From Chara braunii (Eukaryota > Streptophyta > Charophyceae > Charales > Characeae): a DNA stretch of 52,779 bases. Shown one piece after another: positions 1 to 11,673 of this stretch. The notes under the pieces are model-generated. The model was not told where the DNA came from, did not search any database, and worked only from the letters and a program-made list of their open reading frames with translations. How positions within the stretch are numbered: position 1 is the stretch's first letter; each line of letters opens with the position of its first letter. Position numbers and translations under genes: made by a program. Where the stretch lies: NCBI GenBank assembly GCA_003427395.1, contig BFEA01000294.1, positions 716,405 to 769,183 on the forward strand. Reading direction: 5' to 3'.

Positions 1-86
<86 letters not shown>
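1..86. repeat. (TC)n microsatellite
   Basis: Uninterrupted TC dinucleotide run that starts at the window edge, so its true length is unknown. It ends in a short C run and is followed by unique sequence. Confidence 0.97.
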
Positions 87-88
<2 letters not shown>

Positions 89-2640
89 CCCTGTGCGGCA
101 GCTTCCTGCACGTAAATGCACCTGACCCTTAATCACGGTCAGGTTTGTCTCAAACTAAATTGCCGCAATGGAGAGCCGCGTCCTCAATAAACACAGCGGC
201 ATCAAATCGATCAGTTACTCTGAAAGCGCGCTCCACTTCTCATAAAATGTGCAAAATGAGACTGAATCTTCGCCTCAACACGACCAAGTGCATTACTCAA
301 CAAAAATACGACTACGAGGCCGAGCGCAAGTTTACTACAAACTTGATCGCATCTCTATTCAAGTGAACACCATTTGATGGGAGTGAGAACGAGCGAGCAG
401 AGGGGATGATCGAGGCATACGAAGGCAAGTTAGGCACTCCTCCAACTGCTAAAAGTGCACTTGAAAAGAATTTCCTACTGAAATATGGCAAGGTGCATTG
501 TGACCTGTAGTGTCGTCGATTCGAGCCAAGTATTTCTCTCGACTCCTCCATAGAACCTCTTTCTCTCCTAATCCTTCCTTCACTAACTCACCCCTAAAGT
601 TGACAATACCTTTCTACTTGCTCCGCCTGAAAGTCCAAGCCATCCTTCACCTTGCTCAATTTTTGCAAGGAAGTGGCGGAATAAGCCTCCCTTCACTACG
701 CGTTCTCTTTCCTCACCATCGCCTTTGCGCACAACTTTCTGTACAAACTCGTATTCTACATCCTTGTCGTGCAATCTAAACCCATCATCTAACTCGCAGC
801 TATTAGAAACCCCTACTTAGTGTCTTAGTTCACTCGATTCTGTCGAGAATCGAGGAAGCTTAAGCAAAATTTCACTTCATCACGCTTGCTTTCCACCATC
901 TCTTCTGCCGAACGTATTTGGCGCGAAACCGTGCCAGATTGATTCTTTTCTCCAGTCGTTGCCTCATTCCCTCCCATTTCTCTCTCCTCGCAGTCGATGC
1001 TGTGCTTGGTTCCACTCGTTTCCCCCGATGTCAACGCAACGCTCGATTGTGACCAGCGCAGCCCCGGTGTGCTAGATTTCGGACGAAAACCAACCACTAG
1101 ATAGTTCGATTAGTCTATCGCTCATATACCCAAGCCCGACTGACACTGTGCACGTAAGTATCGTTGTGAGCGTCCGCCACTGCGCCCCCGTCCGCTCTAC
1201 TCGTTAGGCGTAGTTCACCATTTTTTCGGCCTCGGTGAGCATGCTTACCCTATACAGCAGATCGAAGTTGGTGGACAATGCATCTGATCTCACTTTTTTC
1301 CTCGTTCTGTTTCGTCGAGAATTGGACAAGATACACACTCTGCACTCCCACCACTCCAATCTCCTTCGCCCCCGTCTTCATTTCCGTGTCGTCTTCAACC
1401 CTTCCCCGGTTCTCGTAGCGCTAATAGCAACGACTGGTCCGATAGGAAAACCTGTTGGAGAGAAAAAAGTAACGGGAAATAAGAAAAGTGCCCGTTCGTC
1501 TTAATTTATGTGTGTCATCCTTACGCAAGGGTCATGTTCCAATTCTAACGGATGTCCCGAAGGACCACGCCGAGTGACAGCCTTGAGGTACCACCATCGA
1601 GTTGACCGGATCAGAGTTATTTGGTTCTACTCATCAAGTTTCATCATCTAGGTTCGAACACGGGTTTGTATTTCAACAGTTCAATGGTGTACCCACTAAG
1701 CTAGGCTCTTGGGTTCCATTACCGGCCCAGAACCAATACCGGTCCCGATCCAAAAACTTTAATAATTAGATAATAAAAAGAAAGAAAAATCGAGATAAGG
1801 GAGGGGGAAGAGATAAACCTGTTAGCACTCTCTCGGTCCTACCAGTCGGGCCCATGATTAGGCTCGATGGCAAAAGTCGAGGGGGATAGTCCCATAGGAC
1901 CCTCAACCCCTCGGCTTCCTCCTGTTGCGCTCCGCAGCTCCATCATGGCCAACAGGTATTGATCCCCGTACCTGCAACATATCAGTCGAGTGTCGTAACA
2001 TACGCCCATGGTTGGGTGTAGCAGGCGCGGACTTCCTGATAAAGGGTATCAGTGCTGCTCCTAGGCCCGTCGAACAACGCAAGGCCACATTCTTTGCCTA
2101 CCGGCCACTCCCTCGCCCTTCGCACTCCCGCACCTACTGCTTGGACAGGCCGACTCCACCCACGGCTTGCCGCAGTGTCGTCCATACCGCACTGCAGCCA
2201 AGGACCCTGGCTCCTCCAATCGGCTACTATCCCAAAAAATCGTATTTTTACCACCTTGGTATCGGAAAAACCTGACTTCCATCCATATTGCACCCGATTC
2301 ACGCCGACCTTTCCAGGGTTGCCGGCGACTTCTACCGCTGGCCCAAACACGGTTCACCTGAGCTTTTACGCACTTCACACTATGCGGACACAAGTGTCGC
2401 CTCGGGTAGTCAAAGAAGTCCTCCTCGGACTATGGTTCCGATTACTAATCTTAACATTGGTTACCAAACGCCAATCTCGGCGTGAATGCAATCAGTGCGT
2501 GCACTACATTAGTTCACAGTATAACTTGTCTCTAGCTCAAGCCATTTAGGTGCAGGTGTCACTCACACGAAGATAATCATCCGTTCCCCTAAAACCCACA
2601 TGTGCCCTCGAAGTGCATGCCGACACACTCCTTAATCTAA
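87..2640. other. No recognisable gene
   Basis: I see no protein family, RNA gene or element end here. Short open frames exist on both strands, but none resembles a known domain and they overlap each other freely. An A/T-rich patch with A-rich runs lies at about 1755-1800. A GGTTCGAA box at 1651-1658 looks like a tRNA B box, but no matching A box or cloverleaf is visible. The right end may include the outer part of the LTR of the element that follows, whose outer end I could not place. Confidence 0.5.
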
Positions 2641-2807
2641 CCATATGCGTGCTCGTTGTTCTCAACTCCTGAGAGTCCGTTGCGGTCACGCAAAAATGGG
2701 ATACTTTCTCAAATATCATCAACAGTGCATCTCCTGCGAGATGCAAAAAATGCGCACAAATATCCTTGCAAGGGTATTCGTGCCGATAGCGGGTTGCTCC
2801 CCCAGCT

Positions 2808-2814
2808 TATATAG
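2808..2814 (-). promoter_or_regulatory. Candidate TATA box of the copy A LTR
   Basis: On the minus strand the sequence reads CCTATATAAG, followed by a G-rich stretch. It sits in the most conserved part of the LTR; the copy B counterpart at about 26886-26895 reads CTACATAAG, a degraded version. Position near the outer part of the LTR fits a U3/R boundary. No transcript evidence is available. Confidence 0.45.
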
Positions 2815-3585
2815 GCTGGGCACAACACTTCGGCCAGCCCATGGGCCTCTCCATGTGCCTCATCATGAACCGAGGTACCCCCAAGGCTCTTCCTCACTAC
2901 TAGGCCTCTCCGGGAGTACCTGAGCCTCTTTTTGGCCAAATACATGCAGTCCAAGTGGTTGGTACCAACTTGGACTGCCTCTAGAGCCTCCTTATGCCTC
3001 ATTTTCATTTTCAGATGTTGCCCCTTGGGTCCGAATAATCAAGGGGCAACGTTTCTTGAAAGAAAAGGCCTTATGGACCTTTTTCTGATTTTCTCTAGTC
3101 CTACCCCTTTTTGGGTAGGCTTGTACCTCGGTTCAGTTTCAGCCTTGGATTTGTCTGAGATCCAAGGCCAGGAATGCCTTGGATTTGTCTGAGATCCAAG
3201 GCCATGAATATTCCGAGCTACCCACAAGTGACCCATGCTTTAGATTTGAGCCCCATGGCTCACCTTTTCAACTTTTGGTGCATCTGGCCTCCGTTTTTGT
3301 CCAAACGCACTATCTCGTTTTTCCTTTTTTTTTGTTTCTTTCCATTTTGGGTTGCCAACTCATTCTGGAGTTGGCCGTTTGAGTTGGCCTCACAAAAAAA
3401 CGGCCATATTGTCTCCTCCATGAGATCTGATTTCAGATCTATGGCCTAAAAGAAAATCGACCAACTCCTTTTTGCTTTTTCTCTCATTTTCACCTTTTTA
3501 ATTATGATATTGTCGAGATAATGCCCCAAAGGCCTTATCTTTTTACTTCGGATTTGCTCCCACTAAATCCGGAGTGATGAGATCA

Positions 3586-3611
3586 CAGTAGGGACCTGCC
3601 AGTCCCTACTG
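3586..3611. promoter_or_regulatory. Conserved U3 hairpin, first occurrence
   Basis: Perfect 10-bp inverted repeat CAGTAGGGAC / GTCCCTACTG around the loop CTGCCA. The same hairpin recurs in the second U3 sub-repeat and in copy B, so it is a repeated feature of this LTR family. Its function is unknown. Confidence 0.6.
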
Positions 3612-4854
3612 TGCCAGTCCGATTTGGCTCATTTCCCTCCACCTTTTTCTCTTCCTTTGTCTCATTCTCCCTCTTTTTTCTCTCCTTTTTCTTTTCTTTT
3701 CTTTTATTTTATTTCTGATGCGACAAGTATCAAGTAGCTGTTGAGACTTTTTTTTAGGCCATGGATCTCGATCTAGATCTAGATCACGCTACTGTCCGTT
3801 ATTTCTCTGATCACAATAATGAGACCCCCAGACTCATAAAGGCTATATTTTGCCCCCATTAGTCTCAACTTTTGGTCCCCCTTGCTCTGATTTTTCCTTG
3901 GCAGCCTATTTTATGCCTAGAGCCCTTCGAGGCTATATTTCTCTTGCTTGACTAGGCCGAAATATCTCGGTTTACAAGGTAGGCCTTCCTTCTTTGTTTC
4001 TTCCTTCCTTTCACCCCGAATTTTTCTCACCTTGGCCTTACTAGTGCTCGCACTAATAGTTGTTAATATTTTTCACCGCTAGATCTGAATCTTGACGGTG
4101 TCACTTGCTTTGCTTGCCCATCCTTCATGTGGGCTCATGGTTCCTTGGGACCCATTAAGTCCTCACTACTTCTCTCATGCTAGTCCCATTTTCTTGTCTC
4201 ACCGATAGTCCCACCGACGTATGTCCCCTTACTACTTTTATTTGGGCCCATGTAGTCCCCGACACTGTTCCGCATGACGTCCTATTTTTATTTGGGACTT
4301 CCTAGCCCCCGTCAGTCCCAATCTCCCTTCCTCGTGTGCCCACAGTGTGCCTAATATTCTCATCCGGTAGATCCTAATCTTTACCGCCTCCATTTGCCCA
4401 TGTTTGAGACACTACTTTCTAGCGTCTTGAGCGTGCCAAGGCTCATTGTCCTTTGGCCTTGGCACCCCCATGCAGTCCGTTAATTCCCAGGGTACAATGC
4501 GGGCTATTTTCCTAGTCTTGTTGCCCACTTACTTGCCCCAAACTGAAACAAAATGGAGCGGCACATTTCGAAGTGCATTCGGGTTCTATATTGGCTCCAA
4601 ATGTATTTGAAACATGTGATTTCCTCCCCTCTTCCAATCCGTTGTATCTCGGTTGCAAGAAGTGTTGATTGTCTTTGATTTTCTCAAGAAAATCTAAAGA
4701 AAATCACGATACTTTGTGACCGATTCACCCTAGTATGAATCTGGCCTATGATGAATCCGGTCACAAACGTATCTCCCAAGTTACCATTTTTTACCGTTAG
4801 TGGTCTTTTTTCTCTTTTTTCTTTTTCTCGTCCTTTTTCCTCAGAAGATTCGAA

Positions 4855-4880
4855 CAATAGGGACTTGCCAGTCCCTACTG
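4855..4880. promoter_or_regulatory. Conserved U3 hairpin, second occurrence
   Basis: CAATAGGGAC / GTCCCTACTG around TTGCCA: the same hairpin as at 3586, with one mismatch in the stem. A third half-site, TAGTCCCTACTG, follows immediately. Confidence 0.55.
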
Positions 4881-6936
4881 TGCTAGTCCCTACTGACGGC
4901 CAACTCACTTTTTCCTTCTCCTCCTCTTTTGTCTCGTTTTTCCTCCTTTTTCTCCATTTTTCTTTTCTTTTTCTTTTATTTTCTGACATGACAAGTGTAA
5001 ACTAGCTGTTGAGACTTTTTCTAGGTCATGGATCTTGATCTAGGGTTAGATCATGCTCAAGGGGCAGTCCATATTTCTCGGACTGCAATTATGGCACCCC
5101 CATACTCATGGGAGCCCCATTTTGTCACTGTTGACTCCAAATTGTGGCCCCCTGTGCTCCGATTTTCCCTTGGTAGCTTATTTCTCTCATAGAGTCTCTC
5201 AAGGTTTTAGTTTCTCTAGTCCAGTTGGTCCGAGATATCTCGGACTGCAATCTACACCCCCCTTTCGCATTTCTTCCCTTCTTTGCCCTTTATGGCTCTC
5301 CCGCTTGATCTCACTAGTGGTGCTAATGCTTCAAGTGTTAGATCTTGATCTCGACGATGCATCTCTCTTTGATTATTCGTCCTTCATGATGCCCCTATAG
5401 TTCTCTTGGTGCATTTCAAGTCCTCGACACTTGTCCTATGCTAATCCCCGACACTAGTCCCGTCAGTGGTCCCGCTGGTTCTGGTGGCAATTTGTGATTA
5501 TTTTAATTTGACCTCATGTGGTCCCCGACATCACTCCTTATGTTGTCCCAATTTTATTTGGGATTCCCTTGTCCCCGATAGTCCCAGTTTTCTTCTCCCC
5601 ATGTGTCTCAAGTGTGCCAAATATTCTGGGTCGTGTGATCTTGATCTCGCGGTTGTCGTTTATCGTCGTAATTTGGTTCTCATGCTTAAGGCTCTCTTTT
5701 CTAGTGCTTTGCGGTCCTCAAGGCTCAATTTCTCATGGCCTTGACACTTCGTTGTAGTTCGTTACATCTCAGAGTGCAATGATGACCCTCTTTAGTCCCA
5801 TTGCCCTCACACTTGCCTCAAATCGAAACAAAATGAAGCGGCACATCCCCAAGTGCATCCGGACTCAATATTGGCTTCGAATGTACTTGAAACATGCGTT
5901 TGCTTTACTTTTTGTGATCCGTTGCACCTCAACGTACTTCCTTCTTGATTTATCTTGATTTTCTCTTCGATCCAAAAATCAAGAAAATTCAAGATATTTT
6001 GTAACCGTTTCATCCTATGATGAATTTGGTCACAAAATGTATCTAAAACATGTGTTTTTTTGCTCTAGGTGTTCGTTTTTGTCCGTTTTTGTCCCAACTG
6101 CACCTAGGCTTGATGTAGTTATGTTCAAGGCACCTAGGCCTCTTTTGAGAAGGGGCAAGTTGGCCATGATGTGGTGGCTTGCCCTTTTTCCACTCCCACA
6201 CTTTCCTACCTCTCCCATTCTACCTCTAGCCATTTTTCTCCTCACCTTTGTTGACCGTTTTATTTCGGATCCCATTGGAACCTTATTTTTTAGGTTCAGC
6301 GAACCTGGGTCTTCCATATTCAAAGCCTTTGTGGTCCGTTGCATCCCTTTTGAGTCCGTTTTCAATTTCAAGGCGTAGAGACCTCGAAATTGAGGCTTTT
6401 TTTTTTTTTTTCTAGTCCTTTTCATTTTGGCTCCCAAGGGCCACTTATTTTTCAGATTGTTCGCGCATGGGCACTTGCTTAGGTGGTACCTACTAGTCCT
6501 TTTTGTACCCTTTTTGCTTGGTACATGGCCCTTAGGCTTTTCTCATGCTGTATCCAGGTGGTCCTCTCGGCCCCATGCTATGATCTTATGTGTCGGTGTC
6601 AAGGAACTATTTTCCTTGGCGTTGTTGGCCCCCTTCTTCCTGCAGTACTAATCTGGGTAATATTTTTCTGGCGATCCTCCTCCTTCAAGAAGGAGGGCCG
6701 TTTTTACTAATTTCTCGTGTTTTTTGTTGACCGCAACTCCGCGGTCTATTTCTAGTCCTAAAGCTCCTGCGGCCTTGGGCCGCCTCTTGGGTCCTTGTCG
6801 TCGGGGATCCTGCCTTAGTTCTTCATCCTTTCTTTCTCTCTTGCCTCCTTATTCTGGGTTTCTCTGTCGTGCACATCTTAGCCATATATCATGTCTCAAG
6901 GGTCGGGACTTGATTCGGGAACCAAAGGTTCCGACA

Positions 6937-6953
6937 CATTCCCCCCACTCATT
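6937..6953 (-). other. Polypurine tract of copy A
   Basis: Minus strand reads AATGAGTGGGGGGAATG directly before the LTR start TGTCGG. The equivalent place in copy B has AATGAGTAGGGGGAATG. A purine run next to a TG-starting 3' LTR is the standard plus-strand primer of LTR retrotransposons and fixes the orientation as minus. Confidence 0.85.
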
Positions 6954-7439
6954 CAGGATGTCCTCATCGTGCACCAGTCTGCGGTTCATAGGGGAGGGCA
7001 TGGGTTGGTGGGATAGACAGGGGAGAAGAAACGAGACATGATAGGTAGTTAGTTTGCAAGGGTTGTCTTAATCATTTTTCATACCTTTTCCCTGTTATTA
7101 AAATAATATGCTTTTTTGGCTCGTGTAGTCCATGTTTCTTTCCCGAGGCTTGCCGCCCTCAATGTATCAAGTAATTTACTTTTTAACCCGTGTATTCCAT
7201 GTTTCTTTCCCGAGGCTTACCACCCTTCCCATTCTCCCGACATAGTTCAACCCTTCCGATCCTCTCGGGATCCATTTCCTTTAGCCTTATGCCCGTTCAT
7301 AGACAGGTTGCCTTTCCGTTTTGGTTTGTTCTTTCCTTAAGCTCATTCACAGTCTATTCCCATGCTTATTTGGCTCGTTCTTGTGCATTTCTTCCATCCC
7401 TTTGCCAGACTCTTCACACGCAGTTCCATGCAATTCCCC

Positions 7440-7890
7440 TGATCACTTGCCAGGCTTTTCAAGCTCACTCTCAGACGATTTCTCATGCGATATTTGTGGT
7501 CATCTTGCTAGGCCCCTCAGACTCATACTTGGGCTATTTCTCATGCAGTTCCTCAACCCGCATTGTAAGGCTTCTCAGATTCGTACTTGGGCAATTTCTC
7601 ATGCAATTTCTCTGGTCATTTTGTTAGGCTTCTTAGTCAACCTCTCATACCATCCCTCTGATCATTTTGTCAGGCTTCTCGTTCAACCTCTCATACCATC
7701 CCTCTGATAATTTTGTTAGGTTTCTCAAGCCCAAATTCATACAAGTTCTCATACAATCCCCCTACTCAAGCCCAAACTCGGACAATTTCTCATACAATCC
7801 CCCTGACCATTTTGTCAGGCTTCTCAAACCCAAACTCAAACAATTTATCATACAATCCCCTGATCACAGTGTCAGGCTTCTCAATTGTAT
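7440..7890 (-). repeat. Minisatellite array, about 60-bp unit (copy A)
   Basis: About six diverged units built around TTTGTCAGGCTTCTCAA and CATACAATCCC-type blocks. It lies between the polypurine tract and pol, where copy B carries a separately amplified array of about 61 bp at 33220-33660. Plus-strand open frames here are by-products of the repeat. Confidence 0.8.
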
Positions 7891-7899
7891 AGCAACTTT

Positions 7900-8930
7900 T
7901 GTTTTTTTCCTGTTGTTCTTTTCGCATGTCTTTCTCATCAGGTAGATGGCTCGCCTTCCCCCCACTCAAATGAGATGTCCCCATCGCACAACTGGTTCTC
8001 ACTCGGAGGTACGCAAACCTTGTCTGCCGACTGAGTGAAGGATGTTGGCGGATGTTGGCGGATGTTGGCCCATCAGCCCCTAAAAGGAAGGGTAATCATT
8101 CCTTCCCCTGCTGATAACTCACCCCATCCTTCCTACTTAGTCCGACTGCCTTTATCTGTAGACGGGTGTTATCATTGAGGTATCACCTCGCATTTGGCAG
8201 GTAGGTCCAGTCCATGCCTCCAGAACCCCATCTTGTCGTTAGCGGACCCCTTAAGAATCGTTCCTCCCGAGTGGTGTTTTATTGGATCCGGCCTCTTCCT
8301 TTCAAGAAAGTTGGGGCTCTCTATTAGTTTGCGAGTGCAGTCACGAAGTCCTAACGGTTAGCCCTGGAACGGTTTCAATTTTCCGGCAGGGCGGTGTCAA
8401 TGCCCTGTGGTGGTGGCAGACTCCACCCGATACCTCGCCCAACCTCCCCCGTGGACAGTGCCGCTCAACTTAATGCAAGCAGCCTTGGGCCTCCTAAACG
8501 GTCAGGCCGCCCCTCTACGGCGTGGCGTGTGGTTAGAGAGGGTAAAAAAAAACTTAGAAGAGCAACTCTCGGTCCCTTCTCGGGCCTCCTGGACGTTTAG
8601 GTACTCAACGTGAGGCGCAATTTGAACTCTCCGACTAGAGATCCTTGTCGGAGTTGGTTCTGGATGTTGAGCACCGACAACGGTACCTTGATCCTTTAAC
8701 CTCTATCCTTTCTTCGAGGAACAGGTCGCGCTTGGACGTCACTGAAGGGGTAGAGGTTCTGGGGTCATGGCGCGAGTGTCGATATTCCCCTTCCCGCTGA
8801 GGCCTGAGACTAGAAAAGGAGAAGAAAAATAAGCAACTTGATTCGTGGTCATTATGACTCACGGGTGCCTAGGGTCCCCTGATATCCAATGCACTTTCTA
8901 ATTCTCAAGCAAACGCTCAATCCAAATGTT
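7900..8930 (-). other. Copy A 3' region between minisatellites
   Basis: Homologous to copy B 33740-34690, including a block with pyrimidine runs and GATGTCCCCATCGCA. A small triplication of GATGTTGGCG occurs at about 8040-8070 where copy B has one unit. Minus-strand frames of 75 codons (8635-8862) and, in copy B, 177 codons (34159-34692) share a short SLRPQ-EG and SKRDLFL pattern. The frames are not consistently open, so I treat this as untranslated or decayed sequence. Confidence 0.45.
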
Positions 8931-8939
8931 TTTTCCCAA

Positions 8940-9320
8940 ACCTTTCTCAAGGCCGACTCTCATGACCGACCCGACAACCTTTTTCGATTATGATCAATTC
9001 TTACGCCCGACCCGACGGTCTTTTTCAATCAATTAGCTCAATTTTTTCAACTTCTCTCCAAGGCTTGCCTCTTATGGCCGACCCGTTGGCCTTTTGCAAT
9101 CCTCAATCCATCTCTTCCAATTTCTCCCAAAGGCTGATTCTTATGACCGACCCGTCGGCCTTTTCCAATCCACAATCCATCTCTTCCAATTTCTCCTCAA
9201 GGCTGATTCTTATGACCGACCCGACGGCCTTTTTTCGATCCACAATCCATCTCTTTCAATTCCTCCTCAAGGCTGATTCTTATGACCGACCTGACGACCT
9301 TTTCCAATCCATAGCTCAAT
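8940..9320 (-). repeat. Minisatellite array, 69-bp unit (copy A)
   Basis: About five units, each with a GACCGACCCGACGGCC-like block and a CCATCTCTTCCAATT-like block. The 69-bp period equals 23 codons. On the minus strand each unit reads as a 23-residue Glu/Leu-rich segment containing LEEKLEEMD. In copy A at least one unit carries a stop in this frame; in copy B the same frame is open over four units. Confidence 0.85.
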
Positions 9321-9474
9321 TCATCAATCACTCAGTCTCCTGCAGTCTTTATCAGTCAATCACGCAAGGAGGCCCTAGTGCCAATTCTCTGTTTATCTTA
9401 AGGTTTCTCCCCCATGTGGTAGGAAACCCTAAGGCCAATCTTTTGATGACCCTTTTCAGGGTGTCATCCCTTAC

Positions 9475-9660
9475 CATTTCAAGTCGAACAACCTTTTCAG
9501 GGGCCATTCTTTGCCATTTCAAGTCGAATAACCTTTTCAGGGGTTATTCTTTGCTATTTAAAGTCGAACAACCTTTTCAGGGGTCATCCTTTGCCAATTC
9601 AAGTCCAACAACCTTTTCAGGGGTCATTCTTTGACATTTCAGTCAAGCAACCTTTTCAGC
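9475..9660 (-). repeat. Minisatellite array, about 40-bp unit (copy A)
   Basis: About five units of the form AAGTCGAACAACCTTTTCAG followed by GGGNCATTCTTTGCCATTTC. Copy B has the equivalent array at 35390-35590 with a unit of about 38-39 bp. Confidence 0.85.
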
Positions 9661-10480
9661 GGCCACTCCCATTCCTTTGACAGTGCCCGAGGGGGTGGGC
9701 CTTGACTACACGGATCCCATCTTTTACTAGGGGGGTTAGAAGGTGGCCATCTTATGCAATGTTTTGCGTGCGATTTCTTTCATCACATCCCATTACAACT
9801 TGCTGCCATAATCAACTCATGATTACATCCGGCGTAGCATCTAGTGCTCAGGGAGAGGCTTGCATCCTCAAGTAGCACTAGCTCACCCAACTGTTCAACC
9901 GTAGACAAGAACATGGGGCTCGTTTCCGTCTTCACTCTTCCTCACCCTCAGACCTTTGTAATTCCAGATTTGACACGACTTGGTTGGATTAGGCTCCCCT
10001 AGGGAGGGGAGTCCTCGTGTCCCTCTACTCATAGATTCCCTTACCTCTCTTGAGTCCCTTGCCACCACATTATCTGACTGAAAACCAACACCTCATTTGT
10101 ACAAGGCGCTAACAATAGTATTTTCTCACAATACAACTTTGCCTTTCACAGGTTCCCTCAAGACAATCGCCCCGGCCGAGTCTCATACTAGTGTCTTTTG
10201 CCCACCTTGTTTCTTGACCATCTCAAGGTAGCTGATACCGAAAGCAGTCCATGGACATCCTACTAACTTAATTCACCGTACCCAACCACCTTATTCATAT
10301 CCACTGACTGCTATAATCACAATTCCTATTTGCAATGAGGCTCGTGCACATTTTCCCATATCTATTCTCCTTTGCTCCCACTGGCCCCTCATTGCTTGGC
10401 TTCCTGACGTGCTTCTAACCAAAGCTGCTCATCACAACCTAGGCCATAGGTCTTGATCTCTTCCTTTTTCCTTACGAACC
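9661..10480 (-). other. Copy A 3' region, no gene seen
   Basis: Homologous to copy B 35600-36400, recognisable from GGATCCCATCTTTTACNAGG and GTGCGATNTTTT blocks onward. No open frame of note and no recognisable motif. Probably 3' untranslated sequence of the element. Confidence 0.5.
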
Positions 10481-10742
10481 TTTCTAGCCCTTCCTCGTTG
10501 AAGAAAGCCAAAGGTGTGATCAACGCCCCCATCCTTTGGGCCTTAATAATCCAGAAATGTCTCATTACACTGGCCCACTAGTTAAACAACCTAGGCCCTG
10601 TCTCTTATACACATCTAGATGTGTATAAGAGACAGTTTCTAGCCCTTCCTCGTTGAAGAATGCCAAAGGTGTGATCAACGCCCCCATCCTTTGGGCCTTA
10701 ATAATCCAGAAATGTCTCATTACACTAGCCCACTAGTTAAAC
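10481..10742. repeat. 107-bp direct duplication flanking the adaptor
   Basis: 10481-10587 and 10636-10742 are the same sequence with two mismatches, separated by a short non-matching tail and the adaptor. Only the right copy continues into sequence homologous to copy B (about 36520), so the left copy and tail are likely a mis-joined read or contig end. Confidence 0.9.
10598..10635. other. Nextera mate-pair junction adaptor (assembly artefact)
   Basis: CTGTCTCTTATACACATCT at 10598-10616 is followed at once by its reverse complement AGATGTGTATAAGAGACAG at 10617-10635. This is the two 19-bp Tn5 mosaic ends back to back, exactly the circularisation junction of Nextera mate-pair libraries. It is not native sequence. 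Confidence 0.97.
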
Positions 10743-10836
10743 CAATCACTACATGTTGGCCCAAATTCCTCTTCCCATCTTGAGGTCCCGTCTTTCGAGT
10801 CGTTTGGCGTCGGCGGCTCTTCCTCTCTTGGTCTAG

Positions 10837-11157
10837 TTATCTCATCCTCCTCACCTTCACTGCTGATGTCAGTAATATGGCAGGGTTCTTCCTTGACCCA
10901 ATCTTCTTCCTCCTATATAGGGCTATACTCTCTCTTTTGGTTTTCTGATTCCTCATAGTATGGTCAACCTGATTCCCCGTCATACTGCTCGTCATATCCC
11001 TCATAACGCTCTGTGTTCTTGCCAGAGAGGCTTTGCCTCCTTTCTTCCTCCCTTTCACTTCCCCCTTCTGCGCTCGTCCTATCTTTTTCACTCCCATCCT
11101 CATACCAGATATCCTCCTTTTCTCCCTCCCTGAGGGGCGAAGGCCCTCTAAGAACAA
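10837..11157 (-). pseudogene. Post-pol ORF of copy A (decayed)
   Basis: A 106-codon minus-strand frame between integrase and the 3' region, rich in Lys, Arg and Glu. It corresponds in position to the 192-codon ORF of copy B (36499-37077) and shares its LRPSGRE / PSPLREGEK start region, but the frame breaks. No known domain is seen. The position, after INT and before the 3' LTR, is where some plant and animal gypsy elements carry an extra or env-like ORF. There is no signal peptide or membrane segment to suggest an envelope. Confidence 0.5.
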
Positions 11158-11159
11158 CC

Positions 11160-11673
11160 TTTCTTCTCTTTTAATGAAATATGGGCATGTCCTTGGGGCC
11201 TATGAACAACTTTCTCTTTTGCTTCCCTTGTTGCCCTTATGGTCTTTGCTTTTCTTCTCTTCTTGGCACGTTGGTCCCGTTGCCGTCATTCTCATTGTTG
11301 AACTCCATCTTGGCTCAAAATTTTTCCTATCTTGCAATCATAGATGAAAATAAAATACACAACACACACTCGCAAAACCCCATCTAAACAAAAACAAGGA
11401 AAAAAAACCCTTCTCTCTTATGGCGCCACAATTCCCCACCCTCAGGAATGCACCACTTACCCAGTCCCCTTCACACAATATCATATGATACATCGTCCTA
11501 TGACATATTTGCCGCAGCAACGTCCAACTCCCAATTTCCCCACTTAAAACTATAGTACACTGCCCCAAACACTCCCATCCCTTGCCATCCAGCTCACGCA
11601 ATCGTCCCCAACACACAACCGTAATCACCCAAAGACAAAAAGAGAATAAAACGCAACATAGATAAGATCCCTG
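11160..11673 (-). other. Spacer between post-pol ORF and integrase, copy A
   Basis: A-rich and C-rich sequence on the plus strand with no convincing gene. It contains a single copy of a unit (ACTATAGTACACTGCCCCAA at about 11551) that is tandemly repeated in copy B at 37280-37390. Confidence 0.5.

Larger units (their letters stand above)
3550..6010 (-). repeat. Tandem duplication inside the copy A U3 (about 1.2-kb units)
   Basis: Two diverged direct repeats, roughly 3550-4740 and 4850-6010. Shared landmarks occur in the same order in each: the AGTAGGGAC hairpin, a pyrimidine-rich stretch, CTGTTGAGACTTTT, a GATCTTGATC-type box, blocks ending in GAGATATCTCGG-like sequence, and a closing segment with AAACAAAATG and AAATCAAGA-type sequence. 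The GATCTTGATCTTGACGG-like box occurs about three times per unit, so shorter internal periodicity also exists. Copy B has the same two-unit structure (about 29830-30960 and 31080-32130). Confidence 0.7.
2700..6936 (-). repeat. 3' LTR of copy A (over 4 kb)
   Basis: The inner end is fixed at 6936: in minus orientation the LTR starts TGTCGG next to a purine tract, and the same sequence recurs as the 5' LTR stub ending at 14539. Going left, the sequence is homologous to the copy B LTR (29130-32432 plus 26865-26948) through at least 2795. It contains a minus-strand TATA-like box at 2808-2814, which would put most of the LTR in a U3 of about 4 kb. The outer end is not identified, and no copy of the CCGGT bordering the 5' stub was found with a suitable TG beside it. 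Confidence 0.75.

Noticed and set aside
1640-1665. tRNA or SINE B box (GGTTCGAA)
   Set aside because: No A box at the right distance, no cloverleaf and no poly(A) tail.
10598-10635. Possible IS50/Tn5-type transposon end or natural palindrome
   Set aside because: It is exactly two 19-bp mosaic ends head to head with no transposon body or 9-bp target duplication, and it occurs twice; mate-pair adaptor is the far simpler explanation.
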